A stretch of DNA of 64,000 nt from Chrysomallon squamiferum (GCA_012295275.1 CM022671.1:5216565-5280564); one strand, 5' to 3'; shown: positions 46,372 through 61,000, counted from the first letter of the stretch. Notes: generated from the letters alone by a model not told the origin. Translations and numbers: made by a program.

Positions 46372-46421
<50 letters not shown>
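46372..46421. repeat. (TG)n microsatellite, about 50 bp
   Basis: Uninterrupted GT dinucleotides. Confidence 0.97.
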
Positions 46422-46422
<1 letters not shown>

Positions 46423-49047
46423 ATGCACATGTGTGTTTATAGTAGTCTGCATAACAAGTACAAAAATGTTAAAGAAAAAATAAAAGATAAATTGTCATAA
46501 ACTAAACAATTTCAAAAATGTTATAATTAGTAATACTTAAATAGGAAAACAAAATCAAAACACAGAAAATATTTAAAATAAAACAAAAAAGACCAAAAAT
46601 ACAATCATCTTAAAACTGCTTACTTAACAACTTTTTGCTAAACAGAGACACCAACACATCAAACTACTGCTCAGATCAGCCTTTTTCTTTCTTTCTTTCT
46701 TTTTTTTTTTTGCTTCCAGTAAATGGATTTTCGCATGCAGCAAATTATAAATAAATCATTTGCTATTGTGTTCTAGAACATTACTGTTAATGTTTTTATT
46801 CTTGTTCATTATGTAATGGCTTATGTTGATATGCATACATTTTGTGTAACAGCAGCTAAGTAAGTTCACATGATTAGCTGGTATCACCGACAGACTTGGG
46901 GGTGGCTCATAATAATGTTTATACATGTTTATTTATACTCTGCTTTTGGTGTTTACAATTTATAAAAAAAAAATTACACAGCACTAGAATATCTGATTTT
47001 TTTTTTTTTTTTTTTTGTAATATGGTGATTGTAATATGGTAATAGATATTCATACTGATCAAAGAAATCAGTTGTATATTTAATGATCCTTGTATAACTG
47101 GTTCATATACATGAATATCGGTGCATACACAGGCAATATACAGATACAATCATAAATGCAATATAATAGATTACATATAGAGTACATTCACATATAATCA
47201 TACAAACATACACAAACACACATTCCTATACACATACATATACACATTTTATATAGACATGTACATGCATGCACGCACGCACGCAGACACACACACACAC
47301 ACACTCTCTCACACCACACATATACACTGATGCAACACCCTCATACACACATAAAGGTTTTCAGTTCACAGAAACTGTTTTTCTAACCTCAATATAAGAA
47401 GTATAAATTAACGTGGTTGTGTTCATGTATTGGTGTTTGCTAAAGGGGAAAAAGAGTCAAGCAGAGACCAGTGTTAGCAAACAGGGACATAACTGATTCT
47501 AAACGCCAGCTCACAACTTAATCCATTGGGTCATTTCTTGTGTAAACAGTCACCCCTTTACACCAATCACACAACTTCTATAAAAACCTTTCAACTGAAA
47601 TTTTTTTATCATGCTGATGTTAAAAATTTTCCTAATAAAAAGTTTCACTTAACACCTGTATTTGGGAACCTGTTAACACTTTGATAAAAAGATTCCGGGA
47701 AGGTGTAAAATTGAAGAACGATCTATAACAATCTTAAACTTTTTTTTTTTTTTTTTTTTTAAAAAGCCACCTCCCCTTTAACCTCCTTTTTTTGTGAAAC
47801 CTATTAGCACATTTAACAAACTGTTTAACTAGAACCCAGTTTAATATATATATATGTATGGAATATTTTAAACTTTTTTAGCTTATTCATAATTTCAGAA
47901 AATCATAATAACTTTGGAACACATCTGATTTCTGCTTGAATAATTGTTATAGAGGTCCTGCTTACAACCCTTTTGTATATGGGAACATATTGTAATCTTA
48001 CATAATGATTCTATTATTAATTAAACATGATCCTGAACATTTACAATAGGGAAAAAAGTTTTTAAAAAAAACTATAAAAAAAAACCTCTCCCAAAACCCA
48101 AAAGGCTACATTACCCCTCTCAAAACGCAACAAAAGAACAACAAACACTGCCTCTCTCAGTTCAGGAACTTATTACTTCTTAAAGATCCTATTTAGCCAG
48201 TTATTACAAATAAGCCAAGCTCAGTTTCAGCTTTGGAACCATTTCAACTGTAGTAAAACATCCACAACAGGAATCTATTAGCATCTTACACAAATCCTGG
48301 ATCTATATAAACGAGTTACAATACATTCCAGCAATAAATATCCTCAAACCAAAGACTTAACTTTAACAAAATGGTAAAAAAAAAAAGCCTTGCTTACCCT
48401 CTTCTTTTCAGAAATCCATAAGCACATTAAACAATAGTCCTGAAACAGCTTAAGTAATTGTATCAAGCCCAAAATACTTGATTTTAGCAGAACAGCATTA
48501 GAACAAAGTGTCCATGCAATGCGACTGACAAAGACATTTACTGATGGTGGTGTATAATGACCCAGTAAGCTGTACTGTAGGTCTACACTGCTGACCAGAC
48601 TACAGGCTTCTTCCTAAGGCAGCCAGTGATGATCGATCAATGTTTTTAAAATCAATATCACATCGAGATTACAAACACTGGAGTGGACCATTACTTACAG
48701 GCAACAGGTTCTCTGTGGTCAGTAACACAGGAAAGCTCTAACTGCCTAAACACAGTGTTTTTCACTTGCATTTTTCACTGTTTTATTTTAATTTTTTTAA
48801 ATGTAGAAAATGTCATTGCTTCATTAAGCATTTAAATATAGTAATTTCATTTCTGTTCAGATGTAGAGCATTTTATTGCCTCATTAAGCAATAAAATGTA
48901 ATGTATTTATATCTTTCCTTTTTTTTTTAATAGAGCAAAATACTAATAGTTTATTTTCATTAGCCATTTAAAAATATTATTTTTATTTTTAAAAAAAATT
49001 TAAAAATGGCTTCATTAATGGGGTTTTTGCCCTGATTTTTTTTTTCG

Positions 49048-49081
<34 letters not shown>

Positions 49082-50020
49082 AAATTGTTATTGATTCATT
49101 AAACACTTAAAACTGAAAATTCTCTTCTTTTTTGATCAATATCAATCAAAATATTACCCACTCCATTAAACTCTCAAATTAAATATTATTTTATAGCTGG
49201 TATTAAAGAGAAGCACATAACAGTACATTTAGCACAAATTAGGAAAACAAAACCCCAAAACAAACAAAAAAAACTTTCTCTGAAACACAATCACAACATG
49301 GCTTGCCTGAATACTCTTATTTTCATTTATTATTATATTTATTACAAAAAATTATAAAAAATTATAAATTAATATTATTTTACACTTTCTATTAAACAGA
49401 AGAGGATCAAAGTAAATTCAACACAAAAAACAAAAAACCAATGTCTTTCCTCTAACAACTTCAGAATATGCCTTGCCTGATTACTAGAAACATTATATTT
49501 TATTATTATTATTATTATAATAATAAATAAATAAATAAATAAATAAAAATAATAAGGCACCTTAAAATTATTTACAGCACAACATGTTTGTGTTTCTGTA
49601 CAAAATCATAATTTCTGAAATATATAAAACACAGGACATGCAAAGAAGTCATGACATCTCAGAATCAGCAATTTCAGTTTTCTTTTCTTATGAATGATAC
49701 AGGAATAGTTCAATGCACTGGAGCACTGAGCAGAACAGGAAATCAGTCATCAGGTACACTGTGAAGGACTGTTCCTTTGATCATCCCACCTCATTCTAAA
49801 CCAATGAGCTGCAGCTCGCACACAACCCACCAGGGCAAATTTCACCTGCCTCTTTTCCTATCAACACACTCATAATCTGAAATGATATTTGCCCCAGGCT
49901 TCCCAGTCTGAAGTCAGTGACATAGCTAAATTCCAACAAGAAAACGTTTTCTCTCTCAGATAACCCCCCATATACCCCCAAATACCCACCTATCCATGCA
50001 CATACTCACAAGCACACACA

Positions 50021-50053
<33 letters not shown>

Positions 50054-50463
50054 CAAAACATAAACAGCTACAGATTGGAGAAATTATCTATGTAATTTAG
50101 AAAGTTAAGAATGAGGTTAAAAAAAAAGAAGAAAAAATTATATTAAGAAGATGTATTTTTTAAAGTAATATTTTCAGTTAAAAAATGTTGGTTTGTTTAT
50201 ATGTATAAACAGGAGAGAAATGAAGAAAATAATAACAGGGACAAAATCAGAAAAAGACTAAAGCAGAAAAAAATGAACGAAAGATGAAAAATGATGAATA
50301 TAAAGATAAAAAAAAAAAAAATAAAAATAAAATGTTAGAAACGGTGTGAGACAGAGTGAGAAAAGAGACAGATGAGGACAAATTAAAAATTTTCCGACAG
50401 ACATCCGACAACAAAGAACAAATCATCCAGTCACCTGAATGTGTCAGGTATGTGTTGATTGTT

Positions 50464-50482
50464 AGCAGCGCCCCCTGGAGAG
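50464..50482 (-). promoter_or_regulatory. CTCF-like motif, reverse
   Basis: On the minus strand CTCTCCAGGGGGCGCTGCT holds the full CCAGGGGGCGCT core of the CTCF consensus. Confidence 0.4.
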
Positions 50483-51399
50483 AAGCTTTCATGCGAGGGG
50501 AGTGGGGACAAGTTAGCTGTGAAAGAGACTTAATGAACAAGTGTCAACAGTGGAGGGAGATGAAGGTGGGAACACAATGATTATTTTGCAGAGAGTGGGT
50601 GATATCAAGTGGATGCTGTAACAATGGAATTCAGATTACCCTGTGTTGCTGTCCTGCTACTTAAAATACTCACTTTGTGAAAATTAAATTTATACATTTG
50701 AATGTCCACTGTGAAATTGGATGTGAATGAATTTTTTTTTTTTTTTTTTATGAATAGTTTGTTATTACTAATTGCAAATTAATATCTGTAATTTGTAATT
50801 TATGGTCTACAGATTAAAACCAAAATATTTGTTATTTCCACAGAGAAGTTTTATTCTGAATATGATATTTTTTACCTGCCTATATGTAGTTTCATACAAC
50901 ATTTTAATCTGTAAGTGCTTTTTCCCATTCCAATAATCACTTCAATTCATAAAGGAAAATAAAATATAATTAAATAACTAAAGTTACTGTTATATAACAA
51001 TCTCTAAGACTTTTACATCTATTAAATACAGTAAATTATTTAAATTCTCTAGTCTTATTTCTTATTTAATATTATCAAAATGCTACATTTATCAGTTAAT
51101 AGTAATTCAATCTAAATAAGTTCAATTGTCTAACACATAATATTTTCTGCAGGGCTATAATCTGTAACTTCCTGCCTGGCAGCCATATTGATTTTCATGA
51201 ATAACCTGATGCAGCGATTATTTCTTGTCTAAGCTGGTATCACATAATCTGACAAAATGAAAGTGATATAACTGACTGAACTTGCTGTTTCAATGTAACA
51301 AACAGTCATATACAGGGCCTCTGGTTAATTAATTTATTTTTAATTGACAGACAAAATCTGCCAATTCTGGGCAGTCAGCCTGAAGGAAAATATTTCAGA

Positions 51400-51400
<1 letters not shown>

Positions 51401-51443
<43 letters not shown>

Positions 51444-51468
51444 GAATAATAATAATAATAATAATAAT
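51401..51468. repeat. (AAT)n microsatellite
   Basis: A long AAT run with one AAG. Confidence 0.97.
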
Positions 51469-53181
51469 ATTAAGAAGAAGAAAAAGAAAGAAAAAACAGA
51501 TTTTATAACAATATATCTGACCTTTTTAATATAAAGTTTTCAGTAAATATTATTTTTCTTATTTAATAGCAACAGAGAAGAAACTCACTGCTGTAATTTT
51601 TTTCATATTTAGTTTTACAATACAATATTTAAATGGCCAAGATTTGGCAATCATGGACCCATTTCTAAACCAAATCAAAAACTGTCCATTAATTCAGGTT
51701 TCACTGTATTCTACAAAAACTGAAACCAATCCGTGGTGACAACACATGTGGAAAGATCCCAACTACAACAACATCATATAATTTCAAACTAGTGGAAATG
51801 AATTCAGAGATGACCAGTAACACCAATTACTATAAGAGAATCTAAACTATCCCCTAGGTGATGTGAAAATACAGGCAGAATGCATGACTGGCCATAAATT
51901 TTGTGTGTTGGGACATTGTTCATTAATAAGAGAAAATCACTTTGTAAATATTAGTGTTCAATATAGGAAGATGAAAAACTGTGTAACAGAAACTATTTGA
52001 CAATTTACACTGCAAATTTTCAGATATTTGTTCATTAATATGACAAAAAGTTTTGTAATTATGTAAATATTACAAAATGAAAAACAAAAGAATAAAAAAA
52101 TATGTGATGTTTTGTTTTTTTAACATATTTTTCTTCAATATGTTATATAAAACAAAAATAATAAATATATAAAAAGACATCTGGATATATATGCATTAAT
52201 AATTAAAGCAAAGAAATACTGATTGACATATAATTTATAAACAATTAACAATTGTAATAAAATTTTAATGATTTGAATGTTACACATATATATTTATTCA
52301 TTAAAATATCTTTATAAATAACAGATTTTTTTACTTTTTTCTTTTAATTTAAATTTTTTTTTTTTTTTCAGTAAATATTTAATCTTTTATTACTGCTTTT
52401 CAGATGATGAAATGTTTCATAAATCAGTAAAAACGTCCTGTTTATTATCACACAGTTTTAAACTTTGTAATTTTGTAAATCTTGTTACAAAGATAAAAAT
52501 ACCAAAGATTTAAATACAACTGTATAATTTTTTTTTTTTTTTTTTTTTTTTTAAATAAAACCATTGTAAAGTGTATTGCAGGGTGACAGAAAACTGGTTG
52601 TTAGAACTGTTTTAGAAATAGATTCAGGGTAAAAGTCACTAACACAGATCTCTATCTCTTATCTGACTTTATGTCTGGCCTGCAGACATATGTATCATTA
52701 ATAAACATTTCCTTTTTCTGTTTTTTTGTTTTTTTTTTTTGTTGTTTGGTGTGTGTTTTTTTGTCTGTTGGTTTTTGTGTTTTTTTTATATATATATATA
52801 TATTTAATAACAAAACATTTAAAAAGGAGGTCCAGGCAGAGAGAGAAGGACTGAAAGAAAGAGAAAGATTAATTACTTGACTTCTTAAAAGAAGAAGGGA
52901 AAAAAACCCAAAAAATTAGAAACAAAAATAATGTAGTTTTCTATAGGAAAGTGTATATAAAAAGTTGCTTGTTCCAAGTCAATGGACATATTAAATGGTG
53001 TGAATGAATCATTATCAAATAGAAAAAAAGTCTTGGGTTAGACACACAATAAAATTAACATTAAAATAAAACCAGTTATCTGTAAACTAATATTATTTCT
53101 TTCTGTATTCTCTAAATAGAACCAACACAAAGAAAGAAAACATCTTTGAGCCTTCATAACATAAAAATATAACAACTAAAC

Positions 53182-53254
53182 TTCCACTGACAAGAATTGA
53201 ACCAGGATCCTCAGTGATATAATCCAATGCTCTACCAAGAGAGCTAACAAGAAA
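53182..53254 (-). pseudogene. tRNA-like sequence (tRNA pseudogene or SINE head)
   Basis: The minus strand carries an A-box (TAGCTCTCTTGG, plus 53235-53246), the D-arm TTGGTAGAGC and a B-box (GGTTCAATTCT, about 53193-53203) at tRNA spacing. The anticodon stem mispairs once, the T-stem twice, and the acceptor stem is largely unpaired. It therefore looks like a decayed tRNA or the head of a tRNA-derived SINE rather than a working gene. The loop TTATATC would give anticodon ATA. Confidence 0.5.
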
Positions 53255-55283
53255 ATTCTCCCCAGTTATTTGCCAGTATTAACACATTATATTGTACATT
53301 ACCATCACATTACTGCAGACCAAAATATTTAAGAACAACAATACTGTGATATCCTGTGCTCAAAAAAAACACAGTGCAAAACAGTTAACATTTTTCCAAA
53401 TTGAAAATGATGGTGTTTAGTACATCTGACATACAGAGACACAGACCTACTGAAATACAGTGAAGTACCTCTTGTCATTAACAGTTATTAAAATAAGTGT
53501 ACTGCTGGTGAGCTCTTCAGTTTGGGAAACCACAGGAAATGGTGCTTGAAGTATTAAGTGAGGTTTAAGTGATCACTGTAAGTGAAGTGGTAACATCATG
53601 TTTAACTATAATAATACTTCTAATTGTTTTGTGAATCTGTATGTGAAAAATAATAATAATAATAACAGAAGATTTATAGTGTTAGTACAATTTTGATGGT
53701 TGTGGTGTAGTAGTAGAAATGAAAACAACAAAATAAATAGGAAATTATGTATTAAAACTGATGTTTTCCTCTACTAAATACTTCCATTTTTAAAACACAT
53801 TAAAGGTAGAAGACTGTTCCAGTGTACTAGCACTGTATACATAATTAGATGAATCACTTCCTGACATTTCCCACCAACCTATCTCAGCATTCCATTTGTA
53901 TTATCTGTCCCACCTCCACACTGTAATTGAGTTAAACCATTTATCTTGAAAAAAAAAAGAGAGAGAGAGAGAGAATGAGAGAGAGCAAGAGAAAGAGAGC
54001 GAGAAAATCTGATCTTATTCCATTATGATCACCAAATTTATTTACTGTTAACAATACAAAAAAATAAACTGAATTTAAAATAAAATTTAAAAAAAAAAAA
54101 AAAAAAATCAGACACCACCAAAAACTGCATTCTGTCCAACTTACCAACATCAAGAAATTTCAAATTCTCAAAATCTAACTCTGAGACCTCAATCAACTTT
54201 GCCAAACTTCTCCAAGCCTCTGTGAACGAGTGAGACCCACACATGATGTTCTGACTAATTGTACCTGTAACCCACACCAGTACAAACACAGGAACATTAA
54301 TTAAAAATATACACGGTCACAACAATAGCTCGTGGGTGGAGCTGACCTGCTTCAGAGCGCTCTGTGTTGCTTACCTGACCTTGCATATGTGTATTGTAAC
54401 TCGCATGGATGGCCACAGTCATGGTGGTCACTAATGGACAATGGGATATATATTTTTAAAGGTCTCGTGACCTTGGAACGTAGATGTATTTATCAAAAGT
54501 GTGTATAAATAACCGCTAATTGAAAATATTCTTAAATATTAGACGTAGCTTTGTGTCAGTGAAAGTACTGTTTAAAGAAATACACACACATACAAACAGA
54601 TTAACAGACACACACACACATCCACTGTCACAAACACAGTAATATTTCTTTTAAACCTCAAAACTCACAAGATAATTTTTTTTTATATACACACATGTAC
54701 TGCATATAATTTTATACATTACATACATGTATACATTAACTGAATGCAATAAAAATTCTGTTGTTTTACATCCTTCACCATGACAATTTAATACAAAGTT
54801 TGCCACAACATGTTGAACTACTCATGCTCTGCACTTTATGAAATGAAAAACAATATCAAGCAGACTAGGTAAATATCATGTTACCTCGGCCAATTATAAC
54901 TCTTTAAATACTCAAAACCATTTGAAAAAAAAGCAAAAACAAGCAATGTGTTTTAAATTTAATGCATAATTTTTTTTTTTTTTTTATTAAATTAAGTGAA
55001 AGAAAAATAGTTATCTAGTTTGTTTTCTTCACAGAATGAAAGAGATTTAAAAGCTGTTTAAAAAAGTAAGACTAAAAAGTTGGAGAAGAAAAAAAAAAAA
55101 AAATTCTTATGATATCTTTTAAAAGTTCTACTAACTAGAATAGATCCTTCAATCTGTGGCACCTGAGATCAACATTCATAAATGAAGTTGTTGTCAGCAG
55201 ACAGGAATTTCGATTTGGATTATGAGTCATCAGTTTAACATTACCATAATCTGTGAGTACATATGTACCTATACTGGCAAATG

Positions 55284-55295
55284 AAAATAAAAAAA

Positions 55296-55342
<47 letters not shown>

Positions 55343-55345
55343 AAA
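55284..55345. repeat. (AAAT)n microsatellite
   Basis: About 14 AAAT units followed by A-rich sequence and AAAAT units. Confidence 0.95.
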
Positions 55346-57189
55346 AAAAAAAAAAGATTAAAAAAAAGTAATACTAAAAATAAAAAGAAATAAAATAAAA
55401 TAAAATAAAATAAAATAAAAAATAATAAAATCGCTGTAAAACATGTCAATAAACAAGGATATTTTTTTTTTTTTTTTATGGAAATGTGAAATGAAACTGG
55501 AATGTTGCCATTTCACATAATGAAACAACTTAAAGAGAAGCAAGAGAAATTTCAATATTTCAAGAAGAAAAAAAATGAACCTTTTAAAACAATTTTAAAC
55601 TCCATTAAGATTCCTTGAGTAACCTGCATTCTGTCTTGTATTAATTATAGTACTGTTCACATGCTAAGTACACATAACAGTACTAAGGTGATACAGCTTA
55701 GTACTGTTATGTAGCAGTAATGAGAAGAGTCCAGTGTTGAGCAGTTCTGAGGAATCCCAGTGCCAACTAGAAGTGTTTGGCAACACAAGAAGAAAATCAC
55801 TTTGTGTTATATAAACAGTCAAGTACAAACAGCAGTGAGCTGAAAACTGTCACATACAAACTGAATGTGTCATTTTAGCCACTGGGAGAAAGAGTCACAA
55901 CAGAAAGTATTACAATTCACATACATGTACGAACACATGTCTGCACTCACACACACACAAAACTTGTACGTACAAACACAGATGTGTACAGCTTCATATT
56001 TATACCATTTAAATAAATGTGTGCATGTGCACATCTGCAAACACACACAAATGTTACAAATAATATGTACTTGTCTTTTTCAATAAAACATTATTATCAA
56101 CAAACGAAACTACACCTGCTTTTAATATATATACATTATTTATATTTGTAGATGTGAATATATGTGCATATGTGTGCACATATGTATATATGCTGTGTGT
56201 GTGTGTGTTCATTGCTATGAATATTAAACCCGTGTTTGTTCAATACACTTTAACAAACAGTTACTAACGTCACATCTGCTCACAAGCAGTTAAGCGTAAC
56301 AGTGAACAGTAAAATTAACACTTGTACATAAGTGCATTAACAAGGATCATTAAATGAACACACTTCTATACAAGAACAGCAGTAATCACAGTGCATCAGA
56401 TAATGTATTTATAATAGGGAAGACTATTTCTGTTAACGAAAAAATGGTAATCGAAATGTTAACTGAGAAAGCATTTATAATAATACAGTATACTTCCATA
56501 AACGAAAAATAGTAGTCTCTGTGTATCACAGCAATATACTTATAACAGTAAATTATACTTCTATCAATGAGCAACAATGTATCAAACAATGTATTTGTAA
56601 CAGTACATGTTTATAAAAGAACAACAGTAATCTGAATGTATTGAATCGTGTATTTATGGTAGTACAGAATACTTCTATTAATAAACAGCAGTAATTTCTA
56701 TGTGTTATAGCAGAGTCGGATAATGTGACAGCTCTTATCATTGTTAATAACACTGATTTAATGTCGGTACTAAAATCTAAATTCAATTTGGGGTAAGCTA
56801 TATGAGAATAATTAAACTGATATCTTGCTAACAGTAGTGATAATAACACAGATAAGTAATATGATAGATACAATATATTTTGGAGAGAGAGACAGTGAGG
56901 AGAGAAAGAGAGAGACAGAAAGAATATTGACATATTTGAGAGAAAGAGAAATGAAAAGGAAAAGACAAAAACAAAAATTACCTAAGATGTACCTATATAC
57001 AATACCAAGTCCTTACATACATTACACATTACTTAAATATAATACACACAATACTTACAATACTTACAATACACAGAGAATGAGTAATACTGAAAAAAAA
57101 AAAAAAAACCCACAATACTCAGTCACTTGGTAATCAACTCAGAACTCATGAAAACACACACTAAGAACCTACCTACGACTTGTTCATTT

Positions 57190-57520
57190 GCTAACTAATG
57201 TCCGCAGTGCTGTGATGAGAGTGAGGTGAATTTCAGCCACACGCTGCAAGCAGTCGGATTGTGTGTCTCTCTCTCCACCTCAGGTATGTAATTAACGAGC
57301 CGTGTAAACATTCCCCACTGTGCAGCTGTTGGCTTTTCGACAAACTGCACTTCTCGCTCGCTCGTCTGCATGCAATGCACATGCACGGCACTGACTTTGC
57401 TGCGTAACAGCTCCGACAGACAACGTGGTGAGGATCACGGCAGTGTGCTGGCTTTACAAATCTCGATAATCGGTTCAAATGGTGTTCCACTTACCCACAC
57501 GAGTCATGGGTCAGCTGGCG
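57190..57520. promoter_or_regulatory. CpG-rich patch, candidate promoter
   Basis: About 18 CpGs in about 330 bp (my count), inside DNA with only a few per kb. On the minus strand it is followed by TAG|GTAGGT donors (57,172-57,176), and GG|GTAAGT occurs at 57,493. On the plus strand CAG|GTATGT lies at 57,284. It could be the DAG1 transcription start, a divergent promoter, or the start of another gene. Confidence 0.35.
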
Positions 57521-58352
57521 GGGTGGGGGGGAGAATGGTGGTGGTTGGTGGTGGTGGGGAAAATAAATATAACCTGACCTAGATTTGTAAGGATAATAAG
57601 ACAGACTGGTCAGTGAAAAAATACAAATGTCAGCTCTCCAAATTAGCTGATAATGTTAACTAAAAGAACTTTATTGCTGCAGTCATGATACGTACTGGTA
57701 TGTACAAACATGTCTCAAATGAACACACATTTATGTAGAGTGGGTGCATGTTTGTAGCTTAATGTACCTATGTACATTGTGTGTGTTCTCGTATATACTT
57801 GCATTTGTACATTTTATATCTGTATTTTATTGGTATATTTTATATGTGTGTACGTGTACGTGCGTGCATGCATGCATGTGCGTGAGATGGATGTGTGTGT
57901 GTTTGTGCATGTGTACAGCTGTGTATGTATGTATGTATGTATGTATGTATGTATAGATGTATGTAGGTATGCAGGCATGAAGGTATGAAGATATTAAGGT
58001 ATTTAGAAGATGCTACATAATACTGTATAAGATAAAAGGCACAGACCTAAGAATGCCAGTAGATGTGAGATAACAAAGATATGCACCCATGATTGTTACA
58101 ACATGTTTGTGATGGGGAGGATGATAGACAAAGCTGTGAAGGTTACTAAATGATTGTATTTGACAAAGGCTGTACACTGAAAATTCTATTTTAAAACAAT
58201 TCCATATCATTTGATTAAAAACACAGAACAATTTGAAACACAAACTGGAATCTAAAGTGATATATCAGAAAATAAAATTAAACTTTTTATTTTAAAAAAT
58301 TCAAATTTATAATCTTCTCAAATTACTCAAAAAAAACCCAACTTTTTCTTAC

Positions 58353-58399
58353 CTTTACTCAGTAGATCGAGTTCCAAAATTCTTCAAGTTAAGGTAATC
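58353..58399 (-). other. Candidate 47-bp internal exon
   Basis: On the minus strand a long T-rich tract ending TTTTATTTTAG precedes 47 bases that end AAAG|GTAAGA, both near-consensus splice sites. One frame reads DYLNLKNFGTRSTE and then TAA two bases before the donor; the other two have early stops. It could be a noncoding 5' exon of a longer DAG1 transcript or the last coding exon of another minus-strand gene. Confidence 0.35.
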
Positions 58400-60958
58400 C
58401 TAAAATAAAAAAAATAAACAATTTAAAGTAAGAAAAAAATAAATAACAAAACCCATAAAAAAACTGATTAGAAATTAACTTCATTTAAGCTTGTAACAGC
58501 AGGTGTAAATGCAAAGCTAGTATTTTCTGTAAACTAATTTCATTAAAAAAATGAAAAAAAAACATTTTGGTTAATTTGAACCTGTAGTTGATGGAATTCA
58601 AATGTTTTTTTACACAAATTTGATTAAAAACTGTTTTTATTTTTAAAAATTAAAACCATCTGCCATTGGAATTTAAATAATTCCTTTCCATTAATTATGT
58701 TAAACATATTTTCTCTCAAATACAGAAGGTAAAAAAAACAACATTACTCTGCACTAGAAAGTGGTGCACCATTTTGAACAAATGTAAAAATTCAACAAGT
58801 TTGTGTAACATGTGGTCACTTGACTTACAAAAGAAAATTGTAACCTTTCACATTTTCTTGTAACTTCTTTTTTTTTCCTTTTTTTTCTATCAAAGTTAAA
58901 AAGAAAAACATAAAAAGACAAAAGAATCTCTTGAAAAGTAATTGTGTAACAGATGTGGGTTTTGCATATTCAACATTTTTTTTTTTTTTTTTTTTTCTTG
59001 GTATTTGTTATTATTGTTATTATTTTTACACATATACACACACACTCTCATATATATATATATATATAATACACATTTATTATTTCCTTATTAAATATTA
59101 CTTTAAAAGTATTTTTTCTTTTAACAAGAATTTCACTTTGAAAGTAAACTGTAGCTTACTGAACTTTTCCCATCCACTCATAACTTAGAAGATGCTACAA
59201 AACAATAAAATAATGATGATGATAGTGACAATAACTGGACATTTTAAAAATATTTAAGGTTTTTTTTTTTTTTTTTTTTTTTAAAAGGAGAAGAAGAAAA
59301 AAAGATATTTCTGATTTTTCTCATTCGTAAATTATCCAACCAGACATCCAACGTAATCATATTAAATAAACTCTAAAGCATAATTCTCATGAGATACAAA
59401 ATCAAATTCATACTGGAAGTCTGCAGTCACTATTATTAACTTAGTTTCTTTTTGCAGATTTTCCTTTTCACCATAATTCAACTTTCAGAATGAACTAGTT
59501 TGATAACCTTATGATTAAAAAAAAAAAAAATGTTGATGAAACAAATGTCAAAAAGAACTTTTGTTTTTATAAAATATATATATATATATATATTTTTTTT
59601 TTTTCAATATGCCATCAGAATTTAATTGCATCTGTGTTTGTTAGACATATTTGTATGTGTCCATATATTTAATTGTTGTGCATTTCAGTGTATGTTTGTC
59701 TGTGTCTGCATTAAGGGTATGTATGTGAATATCTGCCTCTTTTTAAAATTAGTTTATTGCCAACACAATTCACAAAGCTTAAACATTTTACAGTATGTCT
59801 GTAGTATTATGCAAAGACAACTGAGTGCACTGACTAGATTGGGAAATAACTCAAATGGCTTACTATTCTAACAGCTGCTCCTAAAATATGTAGACCATCC
59901 CGGTTATTCATACGATATATCAAAGCAATGTACTTTTTGTTAGCAGATGTGAAGAAGAGTTATAGTATCAAAAGCAAAAGGGAGTGGTAATGTATGTGAC
60001 CTGATTCAATGCAAGGAACACAGAGTAAAGCTATGACAACTACAATTATGGTTTTAGAGTCTTGCAGTGACATTTGTTCTTTTATTTTTGAATTTGTTTT
60101 GTTATTTATAATTTTTTCTTCTTCTTTTTTTTCTTTTTTTTTTGGTTTTATGTTGGTTGGTTGGTTGGTTTTTCAGTTTCCATTTCATTTTATTATTATT
60201 AATTTTTTACATGATTACAAATACTAGAATCAAGATAAATATATTAAGCATCATTTAGTAAAAAGGATCAAACATACAGGCCAAAATATCTAACACTTTT
60301 TTAAATTAATGTCTTGTTAAAAAAAATCTAAAGTCATATTCAGATATTTTCTAAATAACATTTAAAAATAAACACATATTTAAAAATAATCAGAACAATA
60401 TATATCTTCAGTTGAAGAAGATGAAATATATCAGCCTATGTATCTTATCACACAGAACATGTTTTTGTAACAAATTTATGGCTATTTTTCATTTTCTTCA
60501 ACATCATGTTTCATCCTTAATTTATTATTTTTTCTGTTTTTTCTGAAACAGGTGTAGAATTGTTGTGAACTCTTACAGCTTTTGTTAACAACTCTGCTAT
60601 CTCAACCTCGCTCGCTGTCTGTTAACACCAACCATTTCACACAGGTTTTTCTGACCTGCTGGCCCCAACAGCTCTCCTAAACCTCTCTCACCAGCCTGAC
60701 TGACTTGTACCATTTGTGTAATTGTTTATGTCCAGCTGATAAAATGTAGCAGGCATATATTACTCCATACAGCACATTCTGCTTGTCCAAATATTACCAT
60801 CTGTTAGTTGTACACAGAGTGGGTTTTAGTAACCAGCAAATATCACTTGAAGAACAGCAGTGGAAAAACAGTGTTACAGTTAGTTTGGTCAATATTAGTT
60901 AAGTATTTTCAAGAAATGAATGAAACAGTGAATGAATGAATGATTAAGTGTAACACTG

Positions 60959-60960
60959 AA

Positions 60961-60995
<35 letters not shown>

Positions 60996-61000
60996 ATGAA
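60959..61000. repeat. (AAAT)n microsatellite
   Basis: AAAT units following a short GAAT run. Confidence 0.9.

Larger units (their letters stand above)
30885..57170 (-). other. DAG1: Probable long 5' intron of DAG1
   Basis: Bounded on the right in transcript sense by the acceptor at 30884. The upstream donor is uncertain (candidates near 57,172-57,176, 57,493 and 54,371). CpG-poor throughout. Most of it is AT-rich unique DNA with A-rich tracts (31.73-31.84, 33.0, 38.34-38.46, 43.0-43.08 kb), T-runs (47.74, 49.05, 52.53 kb) and microsatellites. The candidate regulatory clusters and minisatellites it holds are listed separately. No coding exon is supported. Confidence 0.4.

Noticed and set aside
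54330-54400. CAG|GTAAGC minus-strand donor in a small CpG-richer spot
   Set aside because: Good donor, but no acceptor or promoter evidence defines an exon. Kept only as an alternative source for the DAG1 leader.
57233-57490. Cys-rich 85-codon minus-strand frame
   Set aside because: Cys spacing fits no zinc-binding fold I know; the frame is more likely open because of the CpG-rich composition of the patch.
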